Shown: positions 54,678 through 64,000 of the stretch, piece after piece
Layout of the letters: each line of letters opens with the position of its first letter
Position numbering within the stretch: position 1 is the stretch's first letter
Origin: Streptococcus sp. oral taxon 056 str. F0418
GTDB taxonomy: Bacteria; Bacillota; Bacilli; Lactobacillales; Streptococcaceae
DNA: 64,000 nucleotides
Direction of reading: 5' to 3'
Assembly: GCF_000220065.1 (NCBI RefSeq)
Contig: NZ_AFQU01000001.1
Location: 1,818,001 to 1,882,000 of the forward strand
Position numbers and translations under genes: made by a program
The notes under the pieces: model-generated
The model's database searches: none
Seen by the model: the letters and a program-made list of their open reading frames with translations, nothing else
Told to the model about the DNA's origin: nothing

Positions 54678-55385
54678 ATGAAAGTTACAGTTGAACATGA
54701 ATTTTGGCAAGTATTTCCGGAAGCTCAGATTAGTGTTTTAATGGTCAAGGGGCTAGATAATCAAGTGGATGAAAGTAAGGATCCTTATTTCAAATCCTTA
54801 CTGGATAAGGGAGCGAAGCGAGCTGAGGACTTTATCTCAGACGAAAACTTCACTCAAAATGAAGTCATTCAGGAGTGGCGTCAGGCCTTCAGCCAATTCA
54901 AGACCAAGAAAGGAGCACGCTCCTCTATTGAAGCTCTGCTCAAGCGGGTTAGTCAGGGAAGGGAATTTCATCCAATCAATCCTTTGGTCGATATCTACAA
55001 CAGTGTTTCTCTCTCTTACGCAGTTCCTTGTGGCGGTGAGGATTTGGATAAGATTGTCGGAGGTCTTCATCTAGGAAAAGCCAAAGGCGGCGAAGCCTTT
55101 TTCCCATTGGGTGCTGAAAGTGACGCACCGGCACTGCCAGAAGAAATCATCTACTATGATGAAGAGGGAGCTGTTTGTCGTTGTCTTAACTGGCGAGAAG
55201 CCCAGCGGACTATGCTGACGGAAGAAACCAAAGATGCCATCTTGGTCATTGAGGCCATCAATGAAAAGCAAGCAGTACGCGCCCAAGCAGCTATGAGAGA
55301 ACTCCAGACTCTGATTGAGGATTATTTTGGTGTCAAAGGTGAAATCACCCATCTGTCTCTTGATAATCCAAGCTTGGAAATCTAA
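54678..55385 (+). CDS. B3/B4 domain protein (PheT-like tRNA-editing fold)
   Basis: A protein of about 235 residues matching the stand-alone B3/B4 domain proteins, related to the editing domain of phenylalanyl-tRNA synthetase beta. Landmarks are FWQVFPEAQISVLMVKGL at the N-terminus, KTKKGARSSIEALLKRV near 73, NPLVDIYNSVSLSYAVPCGG near 100 and EEIIYYDEEGAVCRCLNWRE near 155. It may clear mischarged tRNA or another amino acid derivative, but activity is unproven. The ATG at 54678 follows GAGGTG. It is probably cotranscribed with the regulator gene, and its composition is likewise richer in GC. Confidence 0.83.
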   Translation: MKVTVEHEFWQVFPEAQISVLMVKGLDNQVDESKDPYFKSLLDKGAKRAEDFISDENFTQNEVIQEWRQAFSQFKTKKGARSSIEALLKRVSQGREFHPINPLVDIYNSVSLSYAVPCGGEDLDKIVGGLHLGKAKGGEAFFPLGAESDAPALPEEIIYYDEEGAVCRCLNWREAQRTMLTEETKDAILVIEAINEKQAVRAQAAMRELQTLIEDYFGVKGEITHLSLDNPSLEI

Positions 55386-55391
55386 GACTAA

Positions 55392-55430
55392 AAAAATCTG
55401 GATCAGATTATCTGGTCCAGATTTGCTTTT
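55392..55430 (+). terminator. Terminator after the B3/B4 gene
   Basis: Stem aaatctgga/tccagattt followed by gctttt. Confidence 0.8.
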
Positions 55431-55456
55431 ATAGGGTGAAATAGGCTGATTCGTTG

Positions 55457-55897
55457 TTATTTGTCCTTGTTTTTAAAGATAAAAATCTTACTGAAGACAT
55501 AGTTGAGGACGATGATCAGTACTTGAGCAACGAAAGTTTCAATGGTATTGACCATTTTGATATTGTTATTGACAAACTGGCCTATGATCTGTGGGAAGCT
55601 AGTGACAAAGATAAAGGTTAATAGTAAGTTCAAGCCCATAGTAGCCAAACGTGCAGTGAAAAATTTGATCAATCGAACGAACCAGCCCTGTCTTTTTTGC
55701 TTAAAAACGATGGTATCATTGGTTACAAAGGCAAAAAGGATTCCCAAAACATCACCGATGATTGTAGCCAAGATTTCGTTTCCAATCACTTCATAGCAGA
55801 GCATACGGCTTACAACAGATACAATCGTTGTTGCTAAACCAAAGAAGAGATAAGAAAGAATTTCGTTATCAAAAAATTTTTTTACTAAAGATTTCAT
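55457..55897 (-). CDS. GtrA-like membrane protein
   Basis: A 146-residue protein with four membrane helices in the GtrA layout. The first begins LSYLFFGLATTIVSVVSRML, the second is ATIIGDVLGILFAFVTNDTIVF, and the last is VAQVLIIVLNYVFSKIFIF. Characterised GtrA proteins flip polyprenyl-linked sugars or assist cell-surface glycosylation. The substrate here is unknown. The -10 TGATAGACT ends six bases before the ATG, with no ribosome binding site, so the mRNA looks leaderless. It diverges from queT. Confidence 0.87.
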   Translation of the reverse strand: MKSLVKKFFDNEILSYLFFGLATTIVSVVSRMLCYEVIGNEILATIIGDVLGILFAFVTNDTIVFKQKRQGWFVRLIKFFTARLATMGLNLLLTFIFVTSFPQIIGQFVNNNIKMVNTIETFVAQVLIIVLNYVFSKIFIFKNKDK

Positions 55898-55903
55898 AAA
55901 GCT

Positions 55904-55912
55904 AGTCTATCA
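55904..55912 (-). promoter_or_regulatory. Extended -10 of a probable leaderless gtrA-like gene
   Basis: On the minus strand TGA-TAGACT (55912 to 55904), then agcttt, then ATG at 55897. Confidence 0.65.
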
Positions 55913-55927
55913 TATTTTGAATATTTG

Positions 55928-55936
55928 TGCTATACT
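55928..55936 (+). promoter_or_regulatory. Extended -10 of queT
   Basis: TGCTATACT (box 55931-55936) predicts a start near 55943 and a leader of about 110 bases carrying the preQ1-II riboswitch. Confidence 0.6.
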
Positions 55937-55984
55937 AGATGAGTTGTCAAACGAGCAGGCTAGATCATCTTTGCCTCATGTTGC

Positions 55985-56047
55985 GCAACCCTTGGTGCTT
56001 AGCTTCTTTCGCCAAGCATATTACACGCGGTAAAACCGCCAAAGGAG
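55985..56047 (+). promoter_or_regulatory. preQ1-II riboswitch (COG4708 RNA)
   Basis: The leader has the conserved preQ1-II layout: a stem CTTGG/CCAAG around the cttagcttcttt loop (55991-56016), the linker atattacacg, a small stem GCGG/CCGC (56027-56039), and a 3' strand overlapping AAAGGAG (56041-56047) that can form the pseudoknot. Binding of pre-queuosine-1 would hide the ribosome binding site and lower translation of queT. The class is known from Streptococcaceae upstream of exactly this gene. Confidence 0.93.
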
Positions 56048-56053
56048 AATTTT

Positions 56054-56563
56054 ATGCAAAAATTAACTGCACGCGATATGGTGCAAATTGCTCTTGTCGC
56101 AGCTATTTATGTTGCACTTACTATCACACCGCCGCTAAATGCGATTAGCTACGGAGCGTACCAGTTCAGAATTTCTGAAATGATGAATTTTATGGCTTTT
56201 TATAATCGCAAGTACATTATTGGTGTGACAATCGGATGTATGATTTCTAATTTCTTTAGTTTTGGTCTTCTTGATGTATTTGTCGGTGGTGGATCAACCT
56301 TAGTCTTTGTGCTATTGGGAGTGATTTTATTTAGCAAATACAAAAACGAATATCTTTTTAACGGTTTAATTCGGAAAGATTTCTTTTTCTTCTCGATTTT
56401 CTTTTCTGTATCAATGATAACGATTGCTGCTGAATTGTATTTCGTTGCCGGATTACCGTTCTTCTTTACGTGGTTTACAACTGCTGTTGGAGAATTTGCC
56501 TCTCTCTTTATTGGAGCTATTTTGATGGATAAAATTAGCAAACGAATTGATTTAACTCAATAA
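56054..56563 (+). CDS. queT: QueT family queuosine-precursor transporter
   Basis: A 169-residue membrane protein with five or six helices, the substrate-specific (S) component of an energy-coupling-factor transporter in the COG4708 family. It is predicted to import pre-queuosine precursors for tRNA modification. Conserved parts are MQKLTARDMVQIALVAAIYV, the loop AISYGAYQFRISEMMNF and IGCMISNFFSFGLLDV. It needs the general EcfAA'T module, which is not in this window. The preQ1-II riboswitch directly upstream supports the ligand assignment. A terminator follows. Confidence 0.93.
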   Translation: MQKLTARDMVQIALVAAIYVALTITPPLNAISYGAYQFRISEMMNFMAFYNRKYIIGVTIGCMISNFFSFGLLDVFVGGGSTLVFVLLGVILFSKYKNEYLFNGLIRKDFFFFSIFFSVSMITIAAELYFVAGLPFFFTWFTTAVGEFASLFIGAILMDKISKRIDLTQ

Positions 56564-56568
56564 AGGTT

Positions 56569-56603
56569 TAAACTGCTTGAGATCTTATATCTCGGGTAGT
56601 TTT
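56569..56603 (+). terminator. Terminator after queT
   Basis: Stem aaactgcttgagat/atctcgggtagttt with wobble pairs, followed by tattttt. Confidence 0.8.
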
Positions 56604-56671
56604 ATTTTTGTACATCTTTTATATTTTCTCTATTTTTTAAGAGTAAAATCAAGTGAGATAAACTATTTTTG

Positions 56672-58645
<1,974 letters not shown>

Positions 58646-58654
58646 AGGCACATT

Positions 58655-59623
58655 ATGAAAGTTGTAAAAAGAGCAAGACTTATTTATAATCCGACATCAG
58701 GTCAGGAAATTATCAAAAAAAATATTGCAGAAGTACTAGATGTTCTTGAGGATGTCGGCTACGAAACCAGTGCATATCAGACGACACCTGAGCCACTTTC
58801 TGCACAAAAAGAAGCAGAGCGGGCTGCAAAAGCTGGTTTTGATTTGATTGTGGCAGCTGGTGGAGATGGCACAATCAATGAAGTCGTAAATGGTGTGGCA
58901 CCATTAGAGGATCGGCCTCGCTTAGCTTTTATCCCAACTGGTACAACCAATGATTATGCGCGTGCTTTGAAAATTCCTATGGGAAATCCTGTTGAAGCTG
59001 CAAAAATCATTGCTAAGAATCAAACCATAAAAATGGATATAGGACGTGCATTCGGAAATAAATACTTTATCAATATCGCAGCTGCCGGAACATTGAGTGA
59101 ATTGACCTATCGTGTACCTAGTGAGGCAAAATCTCGCTTAGGCTATTTTGCTTATGTTGCAAAAGGTGCTGAAATGCTACCACGCTCCAAATCCCGCAAG
59201 GTTCGTATTACTCACGATCATGGGGTTTTTGAAGGAAGAATCTCACTCATGTTTGCAGCCTTGACAAATTCTATCGGCGGTTTTGAGCAGATTGCGCCAG
59301 ATGCAAAATTAGATGATGGGAATTTTACTCTGATTTTGGTTAAGACGGCTAAGCTTTTTGAGATGTTAGCTTTACTTATCCAAGCCATCAATGGTGGACA
59401 ACATGTGACAGATGTCAATGTTGAATACTTAAAAACAAGCAAATTAAAACTAGAAGTTTTAGATAGCAAAGAACCATTTATGCTCAATCTCGATGGCGAA
59501 TATGGTGGAGACACTCCTGTAGAGTTAGAAGTCTTCCACAATCACTTAGAATTTTTTGCAAATATCGATGAAATCAGCGATGATGCTCTTTGTTTAGAGA
59601 ATAATGATGAACTCAGGAGATAA
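58655..59623 (+). CDS. Diacylglycerol/lipid kinase (DgkB/YegS-like)
   Basis: A 322-residue DAGK-catalytic-domain protein. The nucleotide-binding motif is AAGGDGTINEVVNGV near residue 67, with RLIYNPTSGQ at the N-terminus and FIPTGTTNDYARAL near 95. Soluble DgkB in Firmicutes recycles diacylglycerol released by lipoteichoic acid synthesis to phosphatidic acid. That role is likely but not proven. It lies between ligA and pulA with gaps of nine and two bases, so the three probably form one transcript. Confidence 0.9.
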   Translation: MKVVKRARLIYNPTSGQEIIKKNIAEVLDVLEDVGYETSAYQTTPEPLSAQKEAERAAKAGFDLIVAAGGDGTINEVVNGVAPLEDRPRLAFIPTGTTNDYARALKIPMGNPVEAAKIIAKNQTIKMDIGRAFGNKYFINIAAAGTLSELTYRVPSEAKSRLGYFAYVAKGAEMLPRSKSRKVRITHDHGVFEGRISLMFAALTNSIGGFEQIAPDAKLDDGNFTLILVKTAKLFEMLALLIQAINGGQHVTDVNVEYLKTSKLKLEVLDSKEPFMLNLDGEYGGDTPVELEVFHNHLEFFANIDEISDDALCLENNDELRR

Positions 59624-59625
59624 AA

Positions 59626-61923
59626 ATGCCAGACTACCAGGTCTTAGTCCACTACCATAACCCAAATGGTGATTATCTTTCTTATAATATATGGCAGTGG
59701 CAGGAAAAACAAATCGGAAAGGAAGCGTCATTTTCTAATTTTGATTATTTTGGGCGAAGTGGACTTGTTACTTACCAAAGTGAGACAAACTTGGATTATG
59801 TCCATTTGATTATAAAAAAAGCAGACTGGTCAAGCCAGACTATTGATTATACCATTCGTCTCTTGCCATCTCACTTGGTTACAGAAGTTTGGATTCTTGA
59901 GGGAGATCATCAAGTCTATTATTCTAGGCAAGCAGCAGTCGCTAGCCACTTTTACAAATACCGAGATCCCCATGCTTTTGATATGGCAGTTTCTTCCAAA
60001 GAATTTGACCGTTACTGGGGCTACCAAGGGAGTTTAGGTGCCTTTTACCAATCTGACAAAACAGAATTTAAAATTTGGGCGCCGACAGCAAAAGCCGTTG
60101 AAGTGGTCATCTATAAAGATGCCAGCAACCAAGCCGATATTTGGAAAACCATTTCTCTAAAGAGAGGCCGAGATTTTTCAACAGATCACACAAAGAATAC
60201 AATTGGAGTGTGGCAAGGGAGTATTTCTGAAGATTTAGCCAAGCGTGCCTACCAATATCGTGTGATCTTTGATCACGAAGAATACTTCAAACGGGATCCT
60301 TATAGCCTGGCTACCAGCCCTGATGGTAAACGAACAGCTATCGTGACAGACCAAGAACGAAATCCACTTGGATTTCAAGTAAAGCAGGGACAAGAAGCCC
60401 ATTGGCGCGTGAAGAATGCCTGCCAAGCAGTCATCTATGAGATGCATATCCGTGATCTAAGCCAGTCAGAAAGCTCAGGTGTCGCACCAGCGTATCGTGG
60501 AACTTTCCTTGGAGCCTGTCAAACGGGTACGACCAATGATATTGGCCAAGCGACAACCTTTGATTATATTCGTGACTTGGGTGTGAATTATGTCCAGCTT
60601 CAGCCTGTCTCGGATCGTCATAAAGACTATGATGAAAATGGCCAGGTAACCTATAACTGGGGCTACGATCCGCAGAACTATAATGCCCCAGAAACTAGTT
60701 TTTCCAGCAACCCATCTGATCCAGCTCAGGCTATTCGTGATTTAAAAACCTTGATTCAAGCCTATCATGATGCTGGTATCGGAGTGATTCTTGATGTGGT
60801 CTATAACCACATTTATTCTACCTTTGACTCCCCATTTCAAGCTAGTGTTCCTGATTATTACTATCGGATGAATCCAGATGGCTCTTTCCAGAATGGAACC
60901 GGAGTCGGAAGTGAAACCGCCAGCGAGCATGAGATGTTCCGCAAGTATATGATTGATTCACTCTTGTATTGGGTCAAAGAGTATAATGTGGATGGTTTCC
61001 GGTTTGATTTGATGGGGATCCATGATATAGAGACCATGCAGATTATTCGAGATGAATTGGACAAGGTAGACCCACGTATCCTGACTTACGGAGAAGGATG
61101 GGATATGGGGACAGGCCTCCTGCCTCAAGATAAGGCCAAAAAAGACAATGCCTATCAGCTCTTAGATATTGGATTTTTTAATGATAATGAGCGAGATGCT
61201 ATTAAAGGTGCTGAGGTATTTGGAACCTTGAAAGCTGGATTTGTTAGTGGACAAGGTACGGAAAATATTATTGCCAAGGCTATTTTAGGAAGCAGTGAAT
61301 TGGGTAGCTACCTCATGCCAAATCAGGTTGTTAATTATGTCGAAGCTCATGATAATTATAATCTGCATGACTTACTAAGAGAATTCCATCCACATGATGA
61401 TCTAGAAACCTTAACCAAGCGGATTGAACTAGCGACTGCCATGAATATTCTCATGCAAGGCTTGGCCTTTATGGAGCTGGGGCAGGAGTTTTCTCGAAGT
61501 AAGTTGGTGGCAACAGGACCAAATGGCCAGATGACTCAAGCAGATAAAGAAAGAGCTATGAATAGCTACAATGCACCAGACCAAGTCAACCAGGTGGATT
61601 GGAATCTGCTTTCGAAACATCAAGATAGTGTCAATTTTATCCGCCAGATTATCCAACTAAAAACGACCAGGAAAGAATTTTCTTACTCAACATATGAAGA
61701 AATTTACCAGCATGTCTATGTTCGTCAAGCACAGACAAATAGTGGTCTTATCATTTTTGAAGTCAAGGACAGTAAGCATTATCTAGTCATCTTTAATGCC
61801 AGTGGCACACCTTATCATTTGGAAAATGCTGACCAGCTCAAACTAGTCGTCAGCAATAACCGAAGCAAGATTAATACAGAAGTTGAGAACTTAACTGCTA
61901 GCGTTTTTGAGATCTTAGCTTGA
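59626..61923 (+). CDS. pulA: Type I pullulanase, intracellular
   Basis: The 765-residue glycoside hydrolase family 13 enzyme cleaves alpha-1,6 branches of pullulan or glycogen-like sugars. It has an N-terminal carbohydrate-binding/CBM48 region (GAFYQSDKTEFKIWAPTAKA near 135), the type I signature YNWGYDPQNYNAPE near 345, the nucleophile in GFRFDLMGIHD near 455, the acid in LTYGEGWDMG near 482 and the transition-state aspartate in VEAHDNYN near 570. There is no signal peptide, sortase motif or extra surface domain, so it differs from the wall-anchored pullulanase SpuA and should act in the cytoplasm. Confidence 0.95.
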   Translation: MPDYQVLVHYHNPNGDYLSYNIWQWQEKQIGKEASFSNFDYFGRSGLVTYQSETNLDYVHLIIKKADWSSQTIDYTIRLLPSHLVTEVWILEGDHQVYYSRQAAVASHFYKYRDPHAFDMAVSSKEFDRYWGYQGSLGAFYQSDKTEFKIWAPTAKAVEVVIYKDASNQADIWKTISLKRGRDFSTDHTKNTIGVWQGSISEDLAKRAYQYRVIFDHEEYFKRDPYSLATSPDGKRTAIVTDQERNPLGFQVKQGQEAHWRVKNACQAVIYEMHIRDLSQSESSGVAPAYRGTFLGACQTGTTNDIGQATTFDYIRDLGVNYVQLQPVSDRHKDYDENGQVTYNWGYDPQNYNAPETSFSSNPSDPAQAIRDLKTLIQAYHDAGIGVILDVVYNHIYSTFDSPFQASVPDYYYRMNPDGSFQNGTGVGSETASEHEMFRKYMIDSLLYWVKEYNVDGFRFDLMGIHDIETMQIIRDELDKVDPRILTYGEGWDMGTGLLPQDKAKKDNAYQLLDIGFFNDNERDAIKGAEVFGTLKAGFVSGQGTENIIAKAILGSSELGSYLMPNQVVNYVEAHDNYNLHDLLREFHPHDDLETLTKRIELATAMNILMQGLAFMELGQEFSRSKLVATGPNGQMTQADKERAMNSYNAPDQVNQVDWNLLSKHQDSVNFIRQIIQLKTTRKEFSYSTYEEIYQHVYVRQAQTNSGLIIFEVKDSKHYLVIFNASGTPYHLENADQLKLVVSNNRSKINTEVENLTASVFEILA

Positions 61924-61964
61924 GTCAATTCATTTTAGATGACCCTACTTTATAAAATCATTGA

Positions 61965-62002
61965 AGCAGAATGGGAAAAATTAGCGCCCTTCTGCTTTTT
62001 TT
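61965..62002 (+). terminator. Terminator after pulA
   Basis: Stem agcagaatggg/cccttctgct with a run of seven T. Confidence 0.85.
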
Positions 62003-62034
62003 CTACTTCAAATGGAACAATCGCCTCTTATTTT

Positions 62035-62063
62035 CTGACAATTCTAATCTAGAAGAGTATAAT
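62035..62063 (+). promoter_or_regulatory. sufB promoter
   Basis: CTGACA (62035-62040) and TATAAT (62058-62063) are 17 bases apart, about 50 bases before the sufB start. sufB therefore has its own promoter. Confidence 0.65.
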
Positions 62064-62112
62064 AAGGGTAGAAACCCATGTGATTCTTTCTGTATGGAGA
62101 AAGGAGGCTTTT

Positions 62113-63495
62113 ATGCCACAACGTGATTATGCTTTCGGTTTTCATGATGATATAGCACCGCTTTATTCGACTGGGAAAGGATTGACAGAAGCAGTTGTTC
62201 GTGAAATATCTGCCATGAAAAAAGAACCTCAGTGGATGCTAGACTATCGCTTACGCTCCTTAGAGCTATTTAACAAATTACCCATGCCGGACTTTGGTCC
62301 TGATTTGTCAGGCATTCGATTTGAAGATGTCATCTATTACCAGAAACTAAGCGGAGAGCCAGCTCGTAGTTGGGATGATGTTCCTGAAGAGATAAAAAGG
62401 ACCTTTGACCGTCTAGGAATCCCAGAAGCAGAAAAGCAATTTCTGTCTGGTGCTGTTGCCCAGTACGAGTCTGAGGTGGTTTACCACAATATGAAGGAAG
62501 AGTTTGCTAAGCTAGGGATTATTTTTACTGACACAGATACAGCCGTTCAGGAGTATCCAGAGCTAGTCAAGCAATATTTTGGGACAGTCGTGTCAAATGC
62601 TGAACATAAGTTTGCAGCCTTAAATGGAGCAGTCTGGTCTGGTGGAACATTTATATATGTTCCTAAAAATGTACACTGTCAAATTCCTGTTCAGACCTAT
62701 TTTCGAATCAATGGTGAAAATGCCGGCCAGTTTGAGCGCTCCCTCATGATTATCGAGGAGGGTGGCTCCATCCAGTATATCGAGGGTTGTACAGCACCGA
62801 CCTATACGACCAATAGTCTTCATGCTGCGACTGTTGAGATCATAGTCAAAAAGGATGCCTTTTTCCGCTATACAACCATTCAAAACTGGTCGGACAATGT
62901 CTATAATCTTGTAACGGAGCGGGGGATTGTTGAGGAGGGTGGCACCTTAGAGTGGATTGATGGTAACTTAGGCAGTAAGGTCAATATGAAATATCCCTGT
63001 AGCATTCTTAATGGCCGCAATGCTAGAACCTCTGTCCTCTCTATGTCATTTGCGAATTATGGCCAGCACTTGGATGCGGGTTGTAAGGTCTTTCATAATG
63101 CACCCAAGACTTCTAGTACCTTAATTTCTAAATCAGTGGCCAAGGATGGAGGTAAGACGGACTATCGTGGTCAAGTTCGCTTTGGTAAGAATAGTGCTGG
63201 TTCCAAATCTCATATCGAGTGCGATACCATTCTCATGGATGGCGAGTCTAGCTCCGATACCATTCCTTTTAACGAAATCCATAATTCCAATGTCACTCTA
63301 GAGCATGAAGCCAAGGTTTCCAAAGTGTCTGAGGACCAACTCTACTACCTGATGAGTCGTGGTATTAGTGAAGAAGAAGCCACAGCTATGATTATTAATG
63401 GTTTTATGGAACCCATCACCAAAGAACTCCCTATGGAATACGCAGTCGAACTCAACCAACTCATTAACATGAGTATGGAAGGCTCAGTTGGCTAA
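62113..63495 (+). CDS. sufB: Fe-S cluster scaffold protein SufB
   Basis: A protein of about 460 residues forming the SufBCD scaffold on which iron-sulphur clusters are built. The beta-helix core shows [20 protein letters not shown] near 175, [18 protein letters not shown] near 215 (with the conserved cysteine) and [20 protein letters not shown] near 395. The C-terminus has [20 protein letters not shown]. The ATG at 62113 follows AAAGGAGG. In streptococci sufB normally closes a sufCDSUB operon, but here the gene upstream is pulA, so it is either displaced or a second copy. A hairpin repeat overlaps the stop codon. Confidence 0.95.
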   Translation: MPQRDYAFGFHDDIAPLYSTGKGLTEAVVREISAMKKEPQWMLDYRLRSLELFNKLPMPDFGPDLSGIRFEDVIYYQKLSGEPARSWDDVPEEIKRTFDRLGIPEAEKQFLSGAVAQYESEVVYHNMKEEFAKLGIIFTDTDTAVQEYPELVKQYFGTVVSNAEHKFAALNGAVWSGGTFIYVPKNVHCQIPVQTYFRINGENAGQFERSLMIIEEGGSIQYIEGCTAPTYTTNSLHAATVEIIVKKDAFFRYTTIQNWSDNVYNLVTERGIVEEGGTLEWIDGNLGSKVNMKYPCSILNGRNARTSVLSMSFANYGQHLDAGCKVFHNAPKTSSTLISKSVAKDGGKTDYRGQVRFGKNSAGSKSHIECDTILMDGESSSDTIPFNEIHNSNVTLEHEAKVSKVSEDQLYYLMSRGISEEEATAMIINGFMEPITKELPMEYAVELNQLINMSMEGSVG

Positions 63496-63702
63496 AACAG
63501 TCCGGGGGACTGTTTTAGGTTACGGATAAAAGCTCGCCTTTGCGAGTTCTCTTTAATAAGGTCCAGTGGACCTTTTTAATCTGTAGATAAGAACCGACGT
63601 TAGTCGGTTTACCTTGAGACGAGCCTAACGGGTATTTTTAGGTTGCAGATAAAAACTCGCCTTGCGAGTTCCCCTTAATCCAAGGTTCGGGGGACCTTTT
63701 TC
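63493..63702. repeat. BOX-like mosaic array of small hairpins
   Basis: At least six hairpins follow one another: taaaacagtcc/ggactgtttta (63493-63517), ctcgc/gcgag (63532-63546), aaggtcc/ggacctt (63558-63574), aaccgac/gtcggtt (63592-63609), actcgc/gcgagt (63654-63669) and aaggttc/ggacctt (63682-63698). The second/third and fifth/sixth pairs are imperfect tandem copies, each led by aggtt-ca/g-gataaaa. The alternation of gataa-linked and AAACAGT-type hairpins resembles the modular boxB part of pneumococcal BOX elements, though the sequences differ. The first hairpin includes the sufB stop codon. Two of the hairpins have T-runs and could terminate transcription. Confidence 0.75.
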
Positions 63703-63878
63703 ATTTAGGGTTCGGAGAAACTCAAAATCTACGTATAAGAATAGATTGTGATGATAAATGAGGCTTTGTTAAGAGATATTTTTGTTACAAAATATTGCTA
63801 AATCAGGTTCACTTTCTATGAAAACTAGAAAATCATTCAGAATTTTGTTATGATAGGTAAAAAATAAGGAGGAATCAA
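63703..63878. other. Intergenic, promoter region of the chorismate mutase gene
   Basis: Mostly featureless AT-rich sequence. A TATGATAGG box near 63849-63857 could be the -10 of the next gene. AAGGAGG lies 5 bases before its start. Confidence 0.4.
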
Positions 63879-64000
63879 ATGAATCTAGAAGAACTCAGAC
63901 AGAAAATCAACCAAATAGATGATGAACTTATCAAACTTTTAGAAAAACGCATGGAACTAGTGAGTAAAGTTGCTACCTATAAACTTGAAACAGGAAAGGC
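63879..64000 (+). CDS. Chorismate mutase (AroQ-type), 5' part only
   Basis: The visible 40 residues (MNLEELRQKINQIDDELIKL, then LEKRMELVSKVATYKLETGK) are the first helix of an AroQ-type chorismate mutase. The active-site arginine is in LRQKI, and the lysine in KVATYK is the usual second substrate contact. The enzyme converts chorismate to prephenate for phenylalanine and tyrosine. The short N-terminus and the upstream AAGGAGG fit a monofunctional enzyme of about 90 residues. The gene runs off the end of the window. Confidence 0.85.
   Translation, partial: MNLEELRQKINQIDDELIKLLEKRMELVSKVATYKLETGK

Noticed and set aside
63493..63702. CRISPR array
   Set aside because: The repeated units are hairpins of differing sequence without regular spacing or unique spacers, and no cas genes are nearby.

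Overview
This window comes from a low-GC Gram-positive bacterium, most likely a mitis-group Streptococcus. The evidence is the 16S rRNA sequence, the competence sigma factor gene comX beside an rRNA operon, the streptococcal tRNA order after 5S (Val-Asp-Lys-Leu-Thr-Gly-Leu-Arg-Pro), a preQ1-II riboswitch of the Streptococcaceae type, and gene blocks known from S. pneumoniae and its relatives (ddl-murF, prfB-ftsE-ftsX, rodA-gyrB-ezrA, rexB-rexA, murA-map, ligA-pulA). The blocks are ordinary, but their order is shuffled relative to S. pneumoniae as I remember it. I cannot fix the species.

Layout. 1-1645: a possible small structured RNA, an IS30-family pseudogene and a truncated ISL3-family element. 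1646-8283: comX, then 16S, tRNA-Ala, 23S, 5S and nine tRNA genes. 8284-10510: a complete but broken ISL3 element, six bases after tRNA-Pro, followed by an IS200/IS605-type remnant. 10602-15392: ddl, murF, a broken NUDIX gene, a YwaF-like membrane protein and a convergent phosphoesterase. 15682-18411: prfB with its programmed frameshift, then ftsE and ftsX. 18645-29480: an MBL hydrolase, a DinG-type helicase/exonuclease, a broken YeiH-type exporter, rodA, a DJ-1 protein, an HAD hydrolase, gyrB and ezrA. 29590-33637: small conserved genes, eno, a thioesterase and a lactonase. 33893-39366: a small lipoprotein, a MacAB-like exporter and a two-component system, apparently one operon. 39814-47501: rexB, rexA and a PHP phosphatase. 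47502-49143: an insertion-sequence graveyard. 49144-54120: murA, a broken GNAT gene, spxR, map and yihY. 54212-56563: a broken MarR-type regulator, a B3/B4 protein, a GtrA-like protein, and queT under a preQ1-II riboswitch. 56687-61923: ligA, a lipid kinase and pulA. 62113-64000: sufB without its usual partners, a BOX-like hairpin array, and the start of a chorismate mutase gene.

How the genes work together. Many serve the envelope and division (ddl, murF, murA, rodA, ftsEX, ezrA). Others serve DNA topology and repair (gyrB, rexAB, ligA, dinG-like) or central metabolism (eno, pulA). comX links the window to natural competence.

The most notable signals not explained by ordinary annotation are these. 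Six genes have an extended -10 box ending only 6-9 bases before the start codon and no ribosome binding site, so they look leaderless. A 175-bp highly structured repeat occurs three times. A mosaic hairpin array follows sufB, and a related hairpin has inserted into the ISL3 transposase. The comX-rrn cassette is flanked by ISL3 copies in direct orientation. Several tRNA genes and protein genes carry small lesions that may be real or may be sequencing errors.
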